5,621 nucleotides of DNA, taken from assembly GCA_900542795.1 (NCBI GenBank), contig UQPD01000152.1, positions 1 through 5,621 of the forward strand. Reading direction: 5' to 3'. The notes beneath the pieces are model-generated. The model searched no databases. It saw only the letters and a program-made list of their open reading frames with translations, and had not been told where the DNA came from. Position 1 is the first letter of the stretch. Every line of letters starts with the position of its first letter. This DNA is from an uncultured Prevotella sp. Lineage in GTDB: Bacteria; Bacteroidota; Bacteroidia; Bacteroidales; Bacteroidaceae. The position numbers and the translations under genes were made by a program. Shown here in pieces: positions 1 to 5,505 of this stretch.

Positions 1-37
1 AATAACTAATAAAAGTGTAACATTTTTCCTTTTAAAG

Positions 38-69
38 TTTGCGCATATCAAATCTTTTCTACAAATTTG
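38..69 (+). promoter_or_regulatory. Candidate Bacteroidetes-type promoter for galM
   Basis: TTTG at 38-41 is followed, 20 bp later, by CAAATTTG at 62-69. This matches the Bacteroidetes primary sigma factor consensus (TTTG at -33, TAnnTTTG at -7, spacing about 19-21 bp) at every defined position except the first T of the -7 box. Transcription would then begin around 75-78, leaving a leader of about 35-40 nt before the galM ATG. No operator or catabolite site was recognised. Short motifs of this kind also arise by chance in AT-rich DNA, so the call rests on spacing and position. Confidence 0.5.
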
Positions 70-112
70 CAAGGTAAATAACGCATTTAGCAACATAAAA
101 AAGAATATTATC

Positions 113-1201
113 ATGGAAAATGCAGCACAGTCTCTTAGCGGACTTAAAAAAGAAGATTTCCAAAAAGTAATACAAGGCAAGCAGGTAGATCTCTACTTCC
201 TGCATAATGCCAACGGAATGGAAGTTGCCATAACCAACTATGGCGGTGCTTTGGTAGCTATCATGGTCCCCGATCGTGAGGGAAACTATGCTAACGTTAT
301 CCAAGGACACGACAATATTGATGACTGCATCAACTCACCCGAACCATTTCTCAGCACATTGGTAGGACGCTATGGCAACCGCATCTGCCACGGAAAGTTC
401 ACACTCAATGGCAAACAATATAGCCTTGCTGTAAACAATGGTCCTAACCACCTTCATGGTGGACCAACTGGTTTCCATGCGCGTGTATGGGACGCAGAGC
501 AAGTGAACGACCACACTTTGGTGCTTCGTTACGTTTCGGCATACTATGAAGAGGGATTCCCTGGCGAACTCTCTATGACCGTAATGTACTCGCTCTCCGA
601 AGATAATGAGTTGAAAATCGACTATAAGGGTACTACTAATAAGAAGACTATCGTGAACATGACGAGTCACGGGTTCTTCTCGCTGGCCGGCATTGGCAAC
701 CCCACTCCTACTTGCGAGGACGTGATTTGCCAAATCAATGCCGACTTTTATGTGCCCATTGATGAGAATAGCATTCCTACAGGTGAAATTCGCAGCGTAA
801 AGGGAACACCATTCGACTTCACTACTCCCCATCGTGTTGGCGACCACCTAACAGATTTCTCTGACGAGCAAATCAAAAATGGTACAGGATACGACCACTG
901 CTTTGTGCTTAACAAACACGAACCAGGCGAACTTACTTTCGCTGCCAAAATCGTAGAACCTAAGAGCGGACGTTCGATGGAGGTTTACACCACCGAACCA
1001 GGTGTGCAATTCTACTCAGACAATTGGGCTGACGGCTACAAGGGTCAGCATGGCGCAACATTTGGCAAGCACTCAGCACTCTGCTTCGAAGCACAACACT
1101 TCCCTGATAGTCCTAATCGTGCCTACTTCCCACCTGTAGTACTTAAGCCAGGACAGGTTTATACACAAAAGACTATCTACAAATTTGGTGTAGAAGATTA
1201 A
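113..1201 (+). CDS. galM: Aldose 1-epimerase (mutarotase)
   Basis: Interconverts the beta and alpha anomers of galactose (and glucose), supplying the alpha-galactose that galactokinase uses. The 362-residue protein is full length for the GalM family. Family landmarks are in order: GRYGNR with Arg86 and Arg90, NHLHGG at 112-117 (His115), TSHGFFSLAG at 184-193 (His186), GYDHCFVLN at 259-267 (Asp261) and FEAQHFPDSPN at 325-335 (Glu326). By family analogy with the Lactococcus enzyme, His115 and His186 bind substrate and act as acid, Asp261 positions the sugar and Glu326 is the catalytic base. I see no signal peptide, so a cytoplasmic location is likely. The ATG at 113 has an A-rich leader without a Shine-Dalgarno site, as is usual in Bacteroidetes, and no better upstream start was seen. 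It is the first gene of the gal cluster, 138 bp before the transporter. The general function is secure; exact sugar preference is inferred from context. Confidence 0.96.
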   Translation: MENAAQSLSGLKKEDFQKVIQGKQVDLYFLHNANGMEVAITNYGGALVAIMVPDREGNYANVIQGHDNIDDCINSPEPFLSTLVGRYGNRICHGKFTLNGKQYSLAVNNGPNHLHGGPTGFHARVWDAEQVNDHTLVLRYVSAYYEEGFPGELSMTVMYSLSEDNELKIDYKGTTNKKTIVNMTSHGFFSLAGIGNPTPTCEDVICQINADFYVPIDENSIPTGEIRSVKGTPFDFTTPHRVGDHLTDFSDEQIKNGTGYDHCFVLNKHEPGELTFAAKIVEPKSGRSMEVYTTEPGVQFYSDNWADGYKGQHGATFGKHSALCFEAQHFPDSPNRAYFPPVVLKPGQVYTQKTIYKFGVED

Positions 1202-1213
1202 ACATTAAATACT

Positions 1214-1252
1214 GTGTTTCACAAACTTACATAAATTCAGTTTGTGAAACAC
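1214..1252 (+). terminator. Stem-loop after galM, possible (partial) terminator
   Basis: GTGTTTCACAAACT (1214-1227) is perfectly complementary to AGTTTGTGAAACAC (1239-1252), a 14-bp stem with an 11-nt loop, starting 12 nt after the galM stop. The sequence after it (TTTATTAAAAAG, then a T run at 1269-1274) is T-rich but has no immediate long U tract. It could terminate transcription, attenuate read-through into the transporter gene, or protect the galM mRNA 3' end. The arms are symmetric, so it could work on either strand. Confidence 0.55.
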
Positions 1253-1339
1253 TTTATTAAAAAGTCTCTTTTTTAAAATCTAAACAGCAACAAAATAATT
1301 CTATCTAATAACTTAAATTTATCTTTCTCACAAACAAAA

Positions 1340-2614
1340 ATGAGTAATCAAAAGAAACAATGGGGAGCTATTATCATCATGATTGCGCTCTTCGCCATGA
1401 TTGCCTTCGTGACAAACCTTTGTACACCTATGGCAACCATTATTAAGAACCAAGGCGAAATCTCAAACGTATTGGCACAGATTGGTAACTACGGCAACTT
1501 CGTAGCTTACCTAGTAATGGGTATCCCCGCAGGTATGCTTATCGCAAAGTTTGGCTATAAGAAGACAGCCCTTATCGGTTTGGCTATCGGTATCTTAGGT
1601 ATCGCTATTCAGTGGTATAGCGGTCAGATTGAGAATCCTAAAGAAAACTTAGGTCTCGTATTTGGCGTTTACCTCGTTGGCGCATTCATCGCAGGCTTCT
1701 GTATGTGTATCTTGAACTGCGTTGTTAACCCTATGCTCAACATCCTTGGTGGTGGTGGTAACGCTGGTAACCAGTTAATTCAAACGGGTGGCGTATTCAA
1801 CTCTACAGCTGCGGTTTGCTGCTACATATTAATGGGTGCCCTTATTAGCGATGCAACAAAGGCTAAGATCTCTGATGCTACTCCTGCCCTCATGATCGCA
1901 CTTGGCATCTTCGTTTTGGCTTTCATCATCATTGCCATGACTAAGATTGAAGAACCCGAACAAGCTCCCGTAGAAGTTAGCTTGATTAAGGGTGCTATGA
2001 GCTATCGTCACTTTGCTCTCGGTGCTTTGGCTATCTTCCTTTACATGGGTATCGAAGTAGGTGTGCCTAACTTCGTTCAGCAGTACTTGACTAATGAAAT
2101 GAAGATTCCTGCTGGTACAGTTGGTATGCTCGTAGCCGTATATTGGTTTATGATGCTTATCGGTCGTTTCGTAGGTGCTTCTATCGGTGGCAAGGTGAGC
2201 AGCCGTACTATGATTACCACTGTTTCAATCGCCACACTCGCACTCGTACTCTTCGGCATGTTCGCTCCGACTGACATACTCGTAGCATTCCCTGGTGTTG
2301 ACTGGGGTAGCCTCACTGTGGTATGGCAAGACGTACCCGTAGGTATCTTTGCCTTCTTGCTCGTAGGTCTTTGCACCTCAGTAATGTGGGGCGGTATCTT
2401 CAACATGGCTGTTGAAGGTCTTGGCAAATACACTGCTATCGCTTCTGGTATCTTTATGACCATGGTGTTCGGTTGCGCAGTGATGATGTTCATCCAAGCT
2501 TCTGTAGCTGACGCTGTAGGTTATATCCAGAGCTACTGGGTAGTTGTATTCTGCGCTGCATACCTCCTCTTCTACGCATTGGTAGGTAGCCGCGTTCACA
2601 AACGTGCTGAATAA
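1340..2614 (+). CDS. MFS sugar permease, FucP/GluP type (probable galactose/glucose uptake)
   Basis: Inner-membrane transporter that probably imports galactose and/or glucose for the flanking enzymes. The 424-residue protein has about twelve hydrophobic helices (roughly 8-30, 46-70, 76-93, 105-133, 148-170, 181-201, 223-247, 259-281, 288-308, 333-357, 364-387, 396-417) and a short basic C-terminus. Family resemblance to the fucose/glucose-galactose permeases shows in YLVMGIPAGMLIAKFGYKK (57-75), in ILNCVVNPMLNILG (124-137, like the CLETAANPF region of FucP) and in FLYMGIEVG (233-241) of helix 7. By hand alignment, the proton-coupling acids of E. coli FucP, Asp46 and Glu135, fall on Thr29 (or Pro30) and Asn126, so coupling may differ. 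The ATG at 1340 follows an A-rich leader with no Shine-Dalgarno site, and I found no clear promoter in the 138-bp gap. The position between galM and galK supports galactose as substrate, but specificity cannot be read from sequence alone. Confidence 0.88.
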   Translation: MSNQKKQWGAIIIMIALFAMIAFVTNLCTPMATIIKNQGEISNVLAQIGNYGNFVAYLVMGIPAGMLIAKFGYKKTALIGLAIGILGIAIQWYSGQIENPKENLGLVFGVYLVGAFIAGFCMCILNCVVNPMLNILGGGGNAGNQLIQTGGVFNSTAAVCCYILMGALISDATKAKISDATPALMIALGIFVLAFIIIAMTKIEEPEQAPVEVSLIKGAMSYRHFALGALAIFLYMGIEVGVPNFVQQYLTNEMKIPAGTVGMLVAVYWFMMLIGRFVGASIGGKVSSRTMITTVSIATLALVLFGMFAPTDILVAFPGVDWGSLTVVWQDVPVGIFAFLLVGLCTSVMWGGIFNMAVEGLGKYTAIASGIFMTMVFGCAVMMFIQASVADAVGYIQSYWVVVFCAAYLLFYALVGSRVHKRAE

Positions 2615-2627
2615 TTCAAAACAATTT

Positions 2628-2667
2628 AGGTTGAGGGGTTAGGACCTCGTTCTTAACTCTTCAACCT
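2628..2667 (+). terminator. Rho-independent-like terminator after the transporter gene
   Basis: AGGTTGAGGGGTTAGGA (2628-2644) pairs over its full 17 nt with TCTTAACTCTTCAACCT (2651-2667), leaving a 6-nt CCTCGT loop. Three of the pairs (at 2635, 2637 and 2642) are G-U wobbles that exist only in + strand RNA; the minus-strand transcript would have A-C mismatches there. This argues that the structure acts in mRNA from the gal genes. It is followed by the pyrimidine-rich TCCTTTCT. It lies 14 nt after the transporter stop and 120 nt before galK, so it probably reduces or ends read-through into galK. Confidence 0.65.
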
Positions 2668-2786
2668 TCCTTTCTAAAATAACAAGCTGAGAGTTTTTTA
2701 AAAGCATGCATAATATTCTCACATACTATCAAGCAACACAGAAAACTCAAAGCCCAATCTTTTAACTCTAAAATTCTTTTACTCCC

Positions 2787-3947
2787 ATGAAATTAACAGT
2801 AGATGATGTAAGAAGCCGTTTCATTGACCACTTCGATGGTACAACTGGTTCAGTATATACTTCACCGGGTCGTATTAACTTAATTGGTGAACACACCGAC
2901 TATAATGGTGGCTTCGTATTCCCTGGTGCTGTAACACAAAGCGTTATTGCCGAGATTAAGCCTAATGGAACTCGTAAGGTTCGCGCTTATTCTATCGACT
3001 TGAAAGACTACGTAGAATTTAGCCTTGATGATGAAAAGGGTCCCTCTGCCACACACTTCCGCTTTATCTATGGTGTTTGTCGCGAAATGATGAAGTTGGG
3101 CGTACCCGTTGAAGGTTTCAACACTGCATTTGCAGGTGATGTACCCCTCGGTGCTGGTATGTCTTCTTCTGCAGCTTTGGAGAGCACTTACGCTTATGCG
3201 CTCAACGACCTCTTCTACGAAAATAAGATTGACAAGTTTACACTTGCTAAAGTAGGTCAAGCAACAGAGCACAACTTTATTGGTTGCAACTGTGGTATCA
3301 TGGACCAATTTGCTTCAGTATTTGGCAAGGCTGGTAGTTTGATGCGTTTGGACTGCCGTTCACTCGAATTCAAATACTTCCCCTTCGATCCTAAGGGTTA
3401 CAAACTCGTTCTTCTTAACTCACTCGTTAAGCACGAGTTGGCATCTTCTGCATACAATGATCGTCGCAAGAGCTGCGAAAACGTTGTTGCTGCCATGAAG
3501 AAGCATTGGCCCGAAGTTGAAACTTTGCGTGATGCTACTTACGACATGCTCGACGAAGTACGCAATGAGGTTAGCGAAGAAGATGCACTCCGCGCTAAGT
3601 ATGTTATCGGTGAAAAATATCGTGTACTCGAAGTATGCGTAGCACTTGAAGAAGGTGACTACGAAGAAGTAGGTAAGAAAATGTACGAAACTCACCATGG
3701 TTTGAGCAAGGAATATGAAGTATCTTGTCCTGAGCTCGACTTCTTGAACGATGTTGCACACAGCTGTGGTGTTACAGGTTCGCGTATCATGGGCGGTGGC
3801 TTCGGTGGTTGCACCATCAACCTCGTTAGCGAAGACCTCTACGCTAACTTCATCGAAACAGCCAAAAAGGCATACAAAGAAAAGTATGGTAAGGAGCCCG
3901 TTGTTATCGATGTTGTTATCGGTGATGGTGCTCGCAAGCTTTGCTAA
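2787..3947 (+). CDS. galK: Galactokinase
   Basis: Cytoplasmic GHMP-family kinase that phosphorylates alpha-D-galactose with ATP to galactose 1-phosphate, the first committed Leloir step. The 386 residues match the usual length (E. coli GalK is 382). The galactokinase signature PGRINLIGEHTDYNGG is at 27-42 (Arg29 and Glu35 in the sugar-binding/catalytic region), the GHMP ATP-binding loop LGAGMSSSAALE at 121-132, the catalytic Asp173 in GIMDQF (170-175), and the third GHMP motif MGGGFGGCTI at 335-344. All key residues are present. The ATG at 2787 is chosen because the signature then sits at the normal distance from the N-terminus; the leader is pyrimidine-rich without a Shine-Dalgarno site. It lies 172 bp after the transporter gene, beyond a hairpin, so it could have its own promoter, but I found no good TTTG/TAnnTTTG pair. 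Its product needs GalT and GalE, neither encoded here. Confidence 0.97.
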   Translation: MKLTVDDVRSRFIDHFDGTTGSVYTSPGRINLIGEHTDYNGGFVFPGAVTQSVIAEIKPNGTRKVRAYSIDLKDYVEFSLDDEKGPSATHFRFIYGVCREMMKLGVPVEGFNTAFAGDVPLGAGMSSSAALESTYAYALNDLFYENKIDKFTLAKVGQATEHNFIGCNCGIMDQFASVFGKAGSLMRLDCRSLEFKYFPFDPKGYKLVLLNSLVKHELASSAYNDRRKSCENVVAAMKKHWPEVETLRDATYDMLDEVRNEVSEEDALRAKYVIGEKYRVLEVCVALEEGDYEEVGKKMYETHHGLSKEYEVSCPELDFLNDVAHSCGVTGSRIMGGGFGGCTINLVSEDLYANFIETAKKAYKEKYGKEPVVIDVVIGDGARKLC

Positions 3948-3956
3948 TTAAAGCGG

Positions 3957-3979
3957 CAAACTTACATACATTTAAGTTT
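3957..3979 (+). repeat. Small hairpin resembling the one after galM
   Basis: AAACTTA (3958-3964) is the inverse of TAAGTTT (3973-3979), a 7-bp stem starting 10 nt after the galK stop. The stretch CAAACTTACATACATTTAAG matches 1222-1240 (CAAACTTACATAAATTCAG) with two substitutions and one inserted base, the first 12 nt being identical. Both copies sit just after a gal gene stop codon, with the hairpin arms in the same register. Confidence 0.4.
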
Positions 3980-3992
3980 ATACAAAAACATC

Positions 3993-4021
3993 AAGGCACA
4001 TCCTTTTTTAGGATGTGCCTT
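3993..4021 (+). terminator. Strong stem-loop after galK, probable terminator
   Basis: AAGGCACATCCT (3993-4004) pairs perfectly with AGGATGTGCCTT (4010-4021) around a 5-nt T loop, giving a 12-bp GC-containing stem 45 nt after the galK stop. On the + strand the next bases are CTATATTG, with no long T tract. On the minus strand the stem is followed by a T-rich run (complement of 3984-3988), so it might act in both directions. It ends only 15 nt before the ATG of the next small gene, so it would lie in that gene's 5' untranslated region if read-through occurs. Confidence 0.7.
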
Positions 4022-4036
4022 CTATATTGAAAGGTT

Positions 4037-4282
4037 ATGAAGAAAACTACTGAAGAAAAGAAAATAGAACAACTCAAGAAACAATTAGAAAAACTCAAAA
4101 AGGATAAAAGAGACCTTCAAAGAGAATCGCGCAAACTTAATAGAGAGCTATCTATTATTCAAGCAATGAATGCCAAATATTGCCCTGACACAAAAAACGA
4201 CAGTCCCAAAGCTGAAACTAAGAATGATGTTTTCGAACAAATGTTCGACCTGTTAGACGAAATCCTAACTTCCCACAAATAA
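4037..4282 (+). CDS. Small charged coiled-coil protein of unknown function
   Basis: I do not recognise this 81-residue protein. It is lysine/glutamate rich, with no signal peptide or membrane segment. Residues 10-41 form a clear coiled coil: Ile10, Leu13, Leu17, Leu20, Lys24, Leu27, Ser31, Leu34, Leu38 and Ile41 follow the alternating 3-4 heptad spacing, with charged residues between. A polar linker (46-63, containing one Cys) leads to a short amphipathic helix (VFEQMFDLLDEIL, 65-77). This suggests a self-associating or partner-binding cytoplasmic protein, which is inference. The start is the first ATG in frame, preceded by GAAAGG at 4029-4034, a purine-rich patch placed unusually close (2 nt) to the ATG. 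It lies 89 bp after galK beyond a strong hairpin, so co-expression with the gal genes is uncertain. Arg codons include several AGA, unlike the CGT/CGC-dominated galK, suggesting lower expression. Confidence 0.7.
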   Translation: MKKTTEEKKIEQLKKQLEKLKKDKRDLQRESRKLNRELSIIQAMNAKYCPDTKNDSPKAETKNDVFEQMFDLLDEILTSHK

Positions 4283-4409
4283 ACTTTGGCTTATTACCTC
4301 GACTCGCTCGGTTATGATAAAATCATAGAGAACAGCTTAACACACTTGATTGCCTAATTGATGAATTATAATATAAACACTTCAAGTTTCTCTGTCCGAA
4401 GATAAAGGG

Positions 4410-4436
4410 ATCAGTGCAATCAGCAAAATCCGTATT
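4410..4436 (+). repeat. Degenerate 9-nt periodic repeat (ATCMGNNNN, three units)
   Basis: Three adjacent 9-nt units, ATCAGTGCA, ATCAGCAAA and ATCCGTATT, share the first three bases (ATC), the fifth (G) and a C-or-A fourth base. From memory they resemble the ATCCGTGTA-type 9-nt repeats often seen between genes in Bacteroidetes; that is an impression, not a search result. Here the copies are diverged. Function is unknown. Confidence 0.4.
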
Positions 4437-4452
4437 CAATACCCCCTTTTCG

Positions 4453-4540
4453 AGACTATCAATTAACATGTCCGAGTTAATCAATAGAAAAGGCAAAGTT
4501 AATCAATTAACTTTGCCAAGTTAATCAATAGACTTTTTGG
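4453..4540 (+). repeat. 22-bp direct-repeat array (one diverged and three conserved units)
   Basis: AGTTAATCAAT occurs at 4475-4485, 4497-4507 and 4519-4529, exactly 22 bp apart, and a diverged copy (AGACTATCAAT, 8 of 11 matching) sits one further period upstream at 4453-4463. Read on the minus strand, each unit is a 12-bp core of the form WATTGATTAACT followed by a 10-bp variable spacer. The period is about two helical turns, so bound protein would lie on one face of the DNA, as in iterons or multi-site operators. It is not a CRISPR: the repeats are too short and the spacers only about 10 bp. Confidence 0.75.
4492..4517. repeat. Perfect inverted repeat inside the 22-bp array
   Basis: GGCAAAGTTAAT (4492-4503) is the exact inverse of ATTAACTTTGCC (4506-4517), separated by only CA. 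With a 2-nt loop it fits a protein-binding dyad or cruciform better than an RNA hairpin. Its ends carry ACTTTGCC, the same octamer found twice (and once as ACTTTGTC) in the palindrome array at 4902-4996. Confidence 0.7.
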
Positions 4541-4836
4541 GGACAAAAAACAGCCACAAAGATTCTAATGGAAAATCTATATATGGGTGAAATGGTAAAG
4601 TAGCATTATTATGGTAACCTATTTTCACAAGAGCTATCCATTCGGGCACTCCTTTCTTTCAGTCGTCATGCGCTATGGCTCTCTTGCTATGCGTATGGCG
4701 GCTTTTTCTTTGGCTTGCCTGGCATAAACTCTTCGAGAGCATTCGGCTCAAATTCCGTATGCAATAAAAACGAAACTTCACACACACAGCGTGCGTAGTG
4801 CATCGGGGCAATATTTAATAACCTACTATTCAACAT
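4521..4836 (-). pseudogene. Possible decayed minus-strand coding remnant
   Basis: On the minus strand, an ATG at 4836-4834 opens a 49-codon frame ending at TAG 4689-4687, with a protein-like C-terminal end (LHTEFEPNALEEFMPGKPKK, then KPPYA). In another minus-strand frame, reading continues through HSKRAIAHDD, a TGA at 4661-4659 and then a 45-codon open stretch beginning KKGVPEW and ending VPKKSID before TAA at 4523-4521. One frameshift and one stop would therefore join about 100 residues. No domain was recognised, no start signal stands out, and frames of this length occur by chance, so this may equally be a non-coding repeat element. Confidence 0.2.
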
Positions 4837-4901
4837 CTATTGCCATGATATATTGTTTCGTGTACAAAGTTATTGAAGCGTATGAAGTCAGAATGTAGTA
4901 T

Positions 4902-4996
4902 TACTTTGTCGTCCAGCCTAGGCTGGACGGCAATTTATCTTAAGATACTTTGCCTTTTAATATATATTACTTTGCCGTCTAGCCTAAGGCTGGACG
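4902..4996. repeat. Four palindromes with centres about 22 bp apart, with TACTTTGYC direct repeats
   Basis: The palindromes are CGTCCAGCCTAGGCTGGACG (4910-4929, perfect), TATCTTAAGATA (4936-4947, perfect), TAATATATATTA (4958-4969, perfect) and CGTCTAGCC-TAA-GGCTGGACG (4976-4996, one T/G wobble). Their centres are at 4919.5, 4941.5, 4963.5 and 4986, so the steps are 22, 22 and 22.5 bp. TACTTTGYC begins at 4902, 4946 and 4968, again multiples of 22. The first and last palindromes are diverged copies of one sequence 66 bp apart. Repeated dyads in phase suggest cooperative protein binding or a small repeat element of the REP/MITE kind; neither is established. Confidence 0.75.
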
Positions 4997-5131
4997 ATAG
5001 GAGCAAATAATATAATTAAGACGTCTAAACTATTATGTCGAAGATTATATTGAACTTTTATATCTTCTATATTCACCTTTCTTTTTTATCTTTCATCGTT
5101 TGTGTAGCTCGCTAAACTCTCTCTTTATCCT

Positions 5132-5293
5132 ATGAAACGGCTTGCTTCTTCGCTTTACAGTGGCGAAACGTTTTTTTATGATGATAACGCAGAAGTGGTT
5201 TATGAGAGCGAAACGGCTTCGCTCTCTCCTACCCTTGCGCAAATGCTTACGGGTTCTACGCCTAAACGTATCTTTAATAACACGTATAAATAA
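5132..5293 (+). CDS. Small hypothetical protein (53 aa), first of a tandem pair
   Basis: I do not recognise this product. The frame encodes 53 residues, beginning MKRLASSLYSGETFFYDDNA and ending PKRIFNNTYK. It has mixed polar, aromatic and acidic content (two Phe, four Tyr), no signal peptide and no long hydrophobic run, so it would be a small soluble protein. The base composition is richer in G+C than the AT-rich DNA just upstream, and the codons look ordinary, which favours a real gene over a chance frame. The ATG is the only start in the frame, which opens at 5108; the leader is pyrimidine-rich without a Shine-Dalgarno site. A 9-bp inverted repeat (GAGAGCGAA/TTCGCTCTC, 5204-5226) lies inside it. 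A 75-codon minus-strand frame covers the same DNA but encodes an extremely Arg/Lys-rich peptide and is less credible. It lies 44 bp before the next small gene on the same strand. Confidence 0.45.
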   Translation: MKRLASSLYSGETFFYDDNAEVVYESETASLSPTLAQMLTGSTPKRIFNNTYK

Positions 5294-5337
5294 CTTCTCA
5301 TAATAGCTAACTCTATTCATATCTCTACGCTAAAAAA

Positions 5338-5505
5338 ATGCTCCAATCTCCTGACCCTGTGGATATTAAACTATGGACGCCCAGTGGTGAAATTCAATGT
5401 TGGAACCGCTGCACCTCTCTTCGCTACGACTTCTACAAAGGGACACGTCGCATGAAACTGTTGGATTCCAACGAAATTCAACAGCTTCGCGATGTGTGTG
5501 TTTGA
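5338..5505 (+). CDS. Small hypothetical protein (55 aa), possibly frameshifted near its 3' end
   Basis: I do not recognise a family. The 55-residue product contains KLWTPSGEIQCWNRC (11-25), SLRYDFYKGTRRMKLL (27-42) and IQQLRDVCV at the end. Two Trp, three Cys and a natural-looking mix of residues argue for a real protein. The start ATG follows a run of seven A, a typical A-rich Bacteroidetes leader. The frame ends at TGA (5503-5505), but shifting +1 at GTT-TGA gives EFYGIEVFM followed by TAA at 5531-5533, which reads like the natural continuation of a beta-strand-rich C-terminus. The gene may thus have lost two bases in a T run, or use a +1 shift, and would encode about 64-65 residues when whole. 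It follows the 53-residue frame by 44 bp and precedes a strong terminator-like hairpin, which suggests that the two form one short transcription unit. A 60-codon antisense frame over the same bases is taken to be a shadow. Confidence 0.5.
   Translation: MLQSPDPVDIKLWTPSGEIQCWNRCTSLRYDFYKGTRRMKLLDSNEIQQLRDVCV

Larger units (their letters stand above)
4283..5131. other. Repeat-rich intergenic region without an intact gene
   Basis: About 850 bp with no reading frame of 60 codons or more on either strand. It holds, in order, a small inverted repeat (TATGAT/ATCATA, 4313-4327), a 9-nt periodic repeat, a 22-bp direct-repeat array with a perfect inverted repeat inside it, a minus-strand stretch that may be decayed coding sequence, a run of four evenly spaced palindromes, and an AT-rich stretch (about 5005-5100) in which I see nothing clear beyond a short AGACGTCT palindrome at 5019-5026. 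No tRNA or rRNA was recognised. The density of short repeats suggests an accumulation site for small non-coding repetitive elements, or a regulatory or replication-type region. Confidence 0.6.

Noticed and set aside
335..948. Minus-strand frames of 170 and 66 codons inside galM
   Set aside because: They lie fully within a confidently identified enzyme gene with all catalytic residues intact; antisense shadows.
1300..1339. Promoter for the transporter (TATCTTTC at 1320-1327)
   Set aside because: One mismatch to the -7 box, but no TTTG at the expected -33 position and only 12 nt to the ATG.
2668..2786. Separate galK promoter
   Set aside because: No TTTG with a properly spaced TAnnTTTG-like box on the + strand; TAATATTC near 2710 is too weak to annotate.
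3751..3951. 66-codon + strand frame in another phase over the galK 3' end
   Set aside because: Overlaps the conserved third GHMP motif of galK; Ser/Thr/Val-rich out-of-frame shadow.
4313..4327. TATGAT/ATCATA inverted repeat as terminator of the coiled-coil gene
   Set aside because: Only six AT-rich pairs and no following T tract.
4663..4730. Short + strand frame (VVMRYGSLAMRMAAFSLACLA-like) as a leader peptide or signal sequence
   Set aside because: Hydrophobic but very short, with no downstream gene in frame and no leader signal; overlaps the possible minus-strand remnant.
4453..4996. CRISPR array
   Set aside because: Repeats are 9-12 bp with about 10-bp spacers and units are partly diverged; no cas genes. 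The geometry is iteron- or operator-like, not CRISPR.
5204..5226. 9-bp inverted repeat GAGAGCGAA/TTCGCTCTC as a terminator
   Set aside because: It lies inside the 53-residue frame with no T tract after it (CTACCCTTG follows); kept only as a note on that gene.
5093..5320. 75-codon minus-strand reading frame
   Set aside because: The peptide is extremely rich in Arg and Lys with no recognisable domain, and it lies antisense to the 53-residue + strand frame whose composition looks natural. Probably a shadow.
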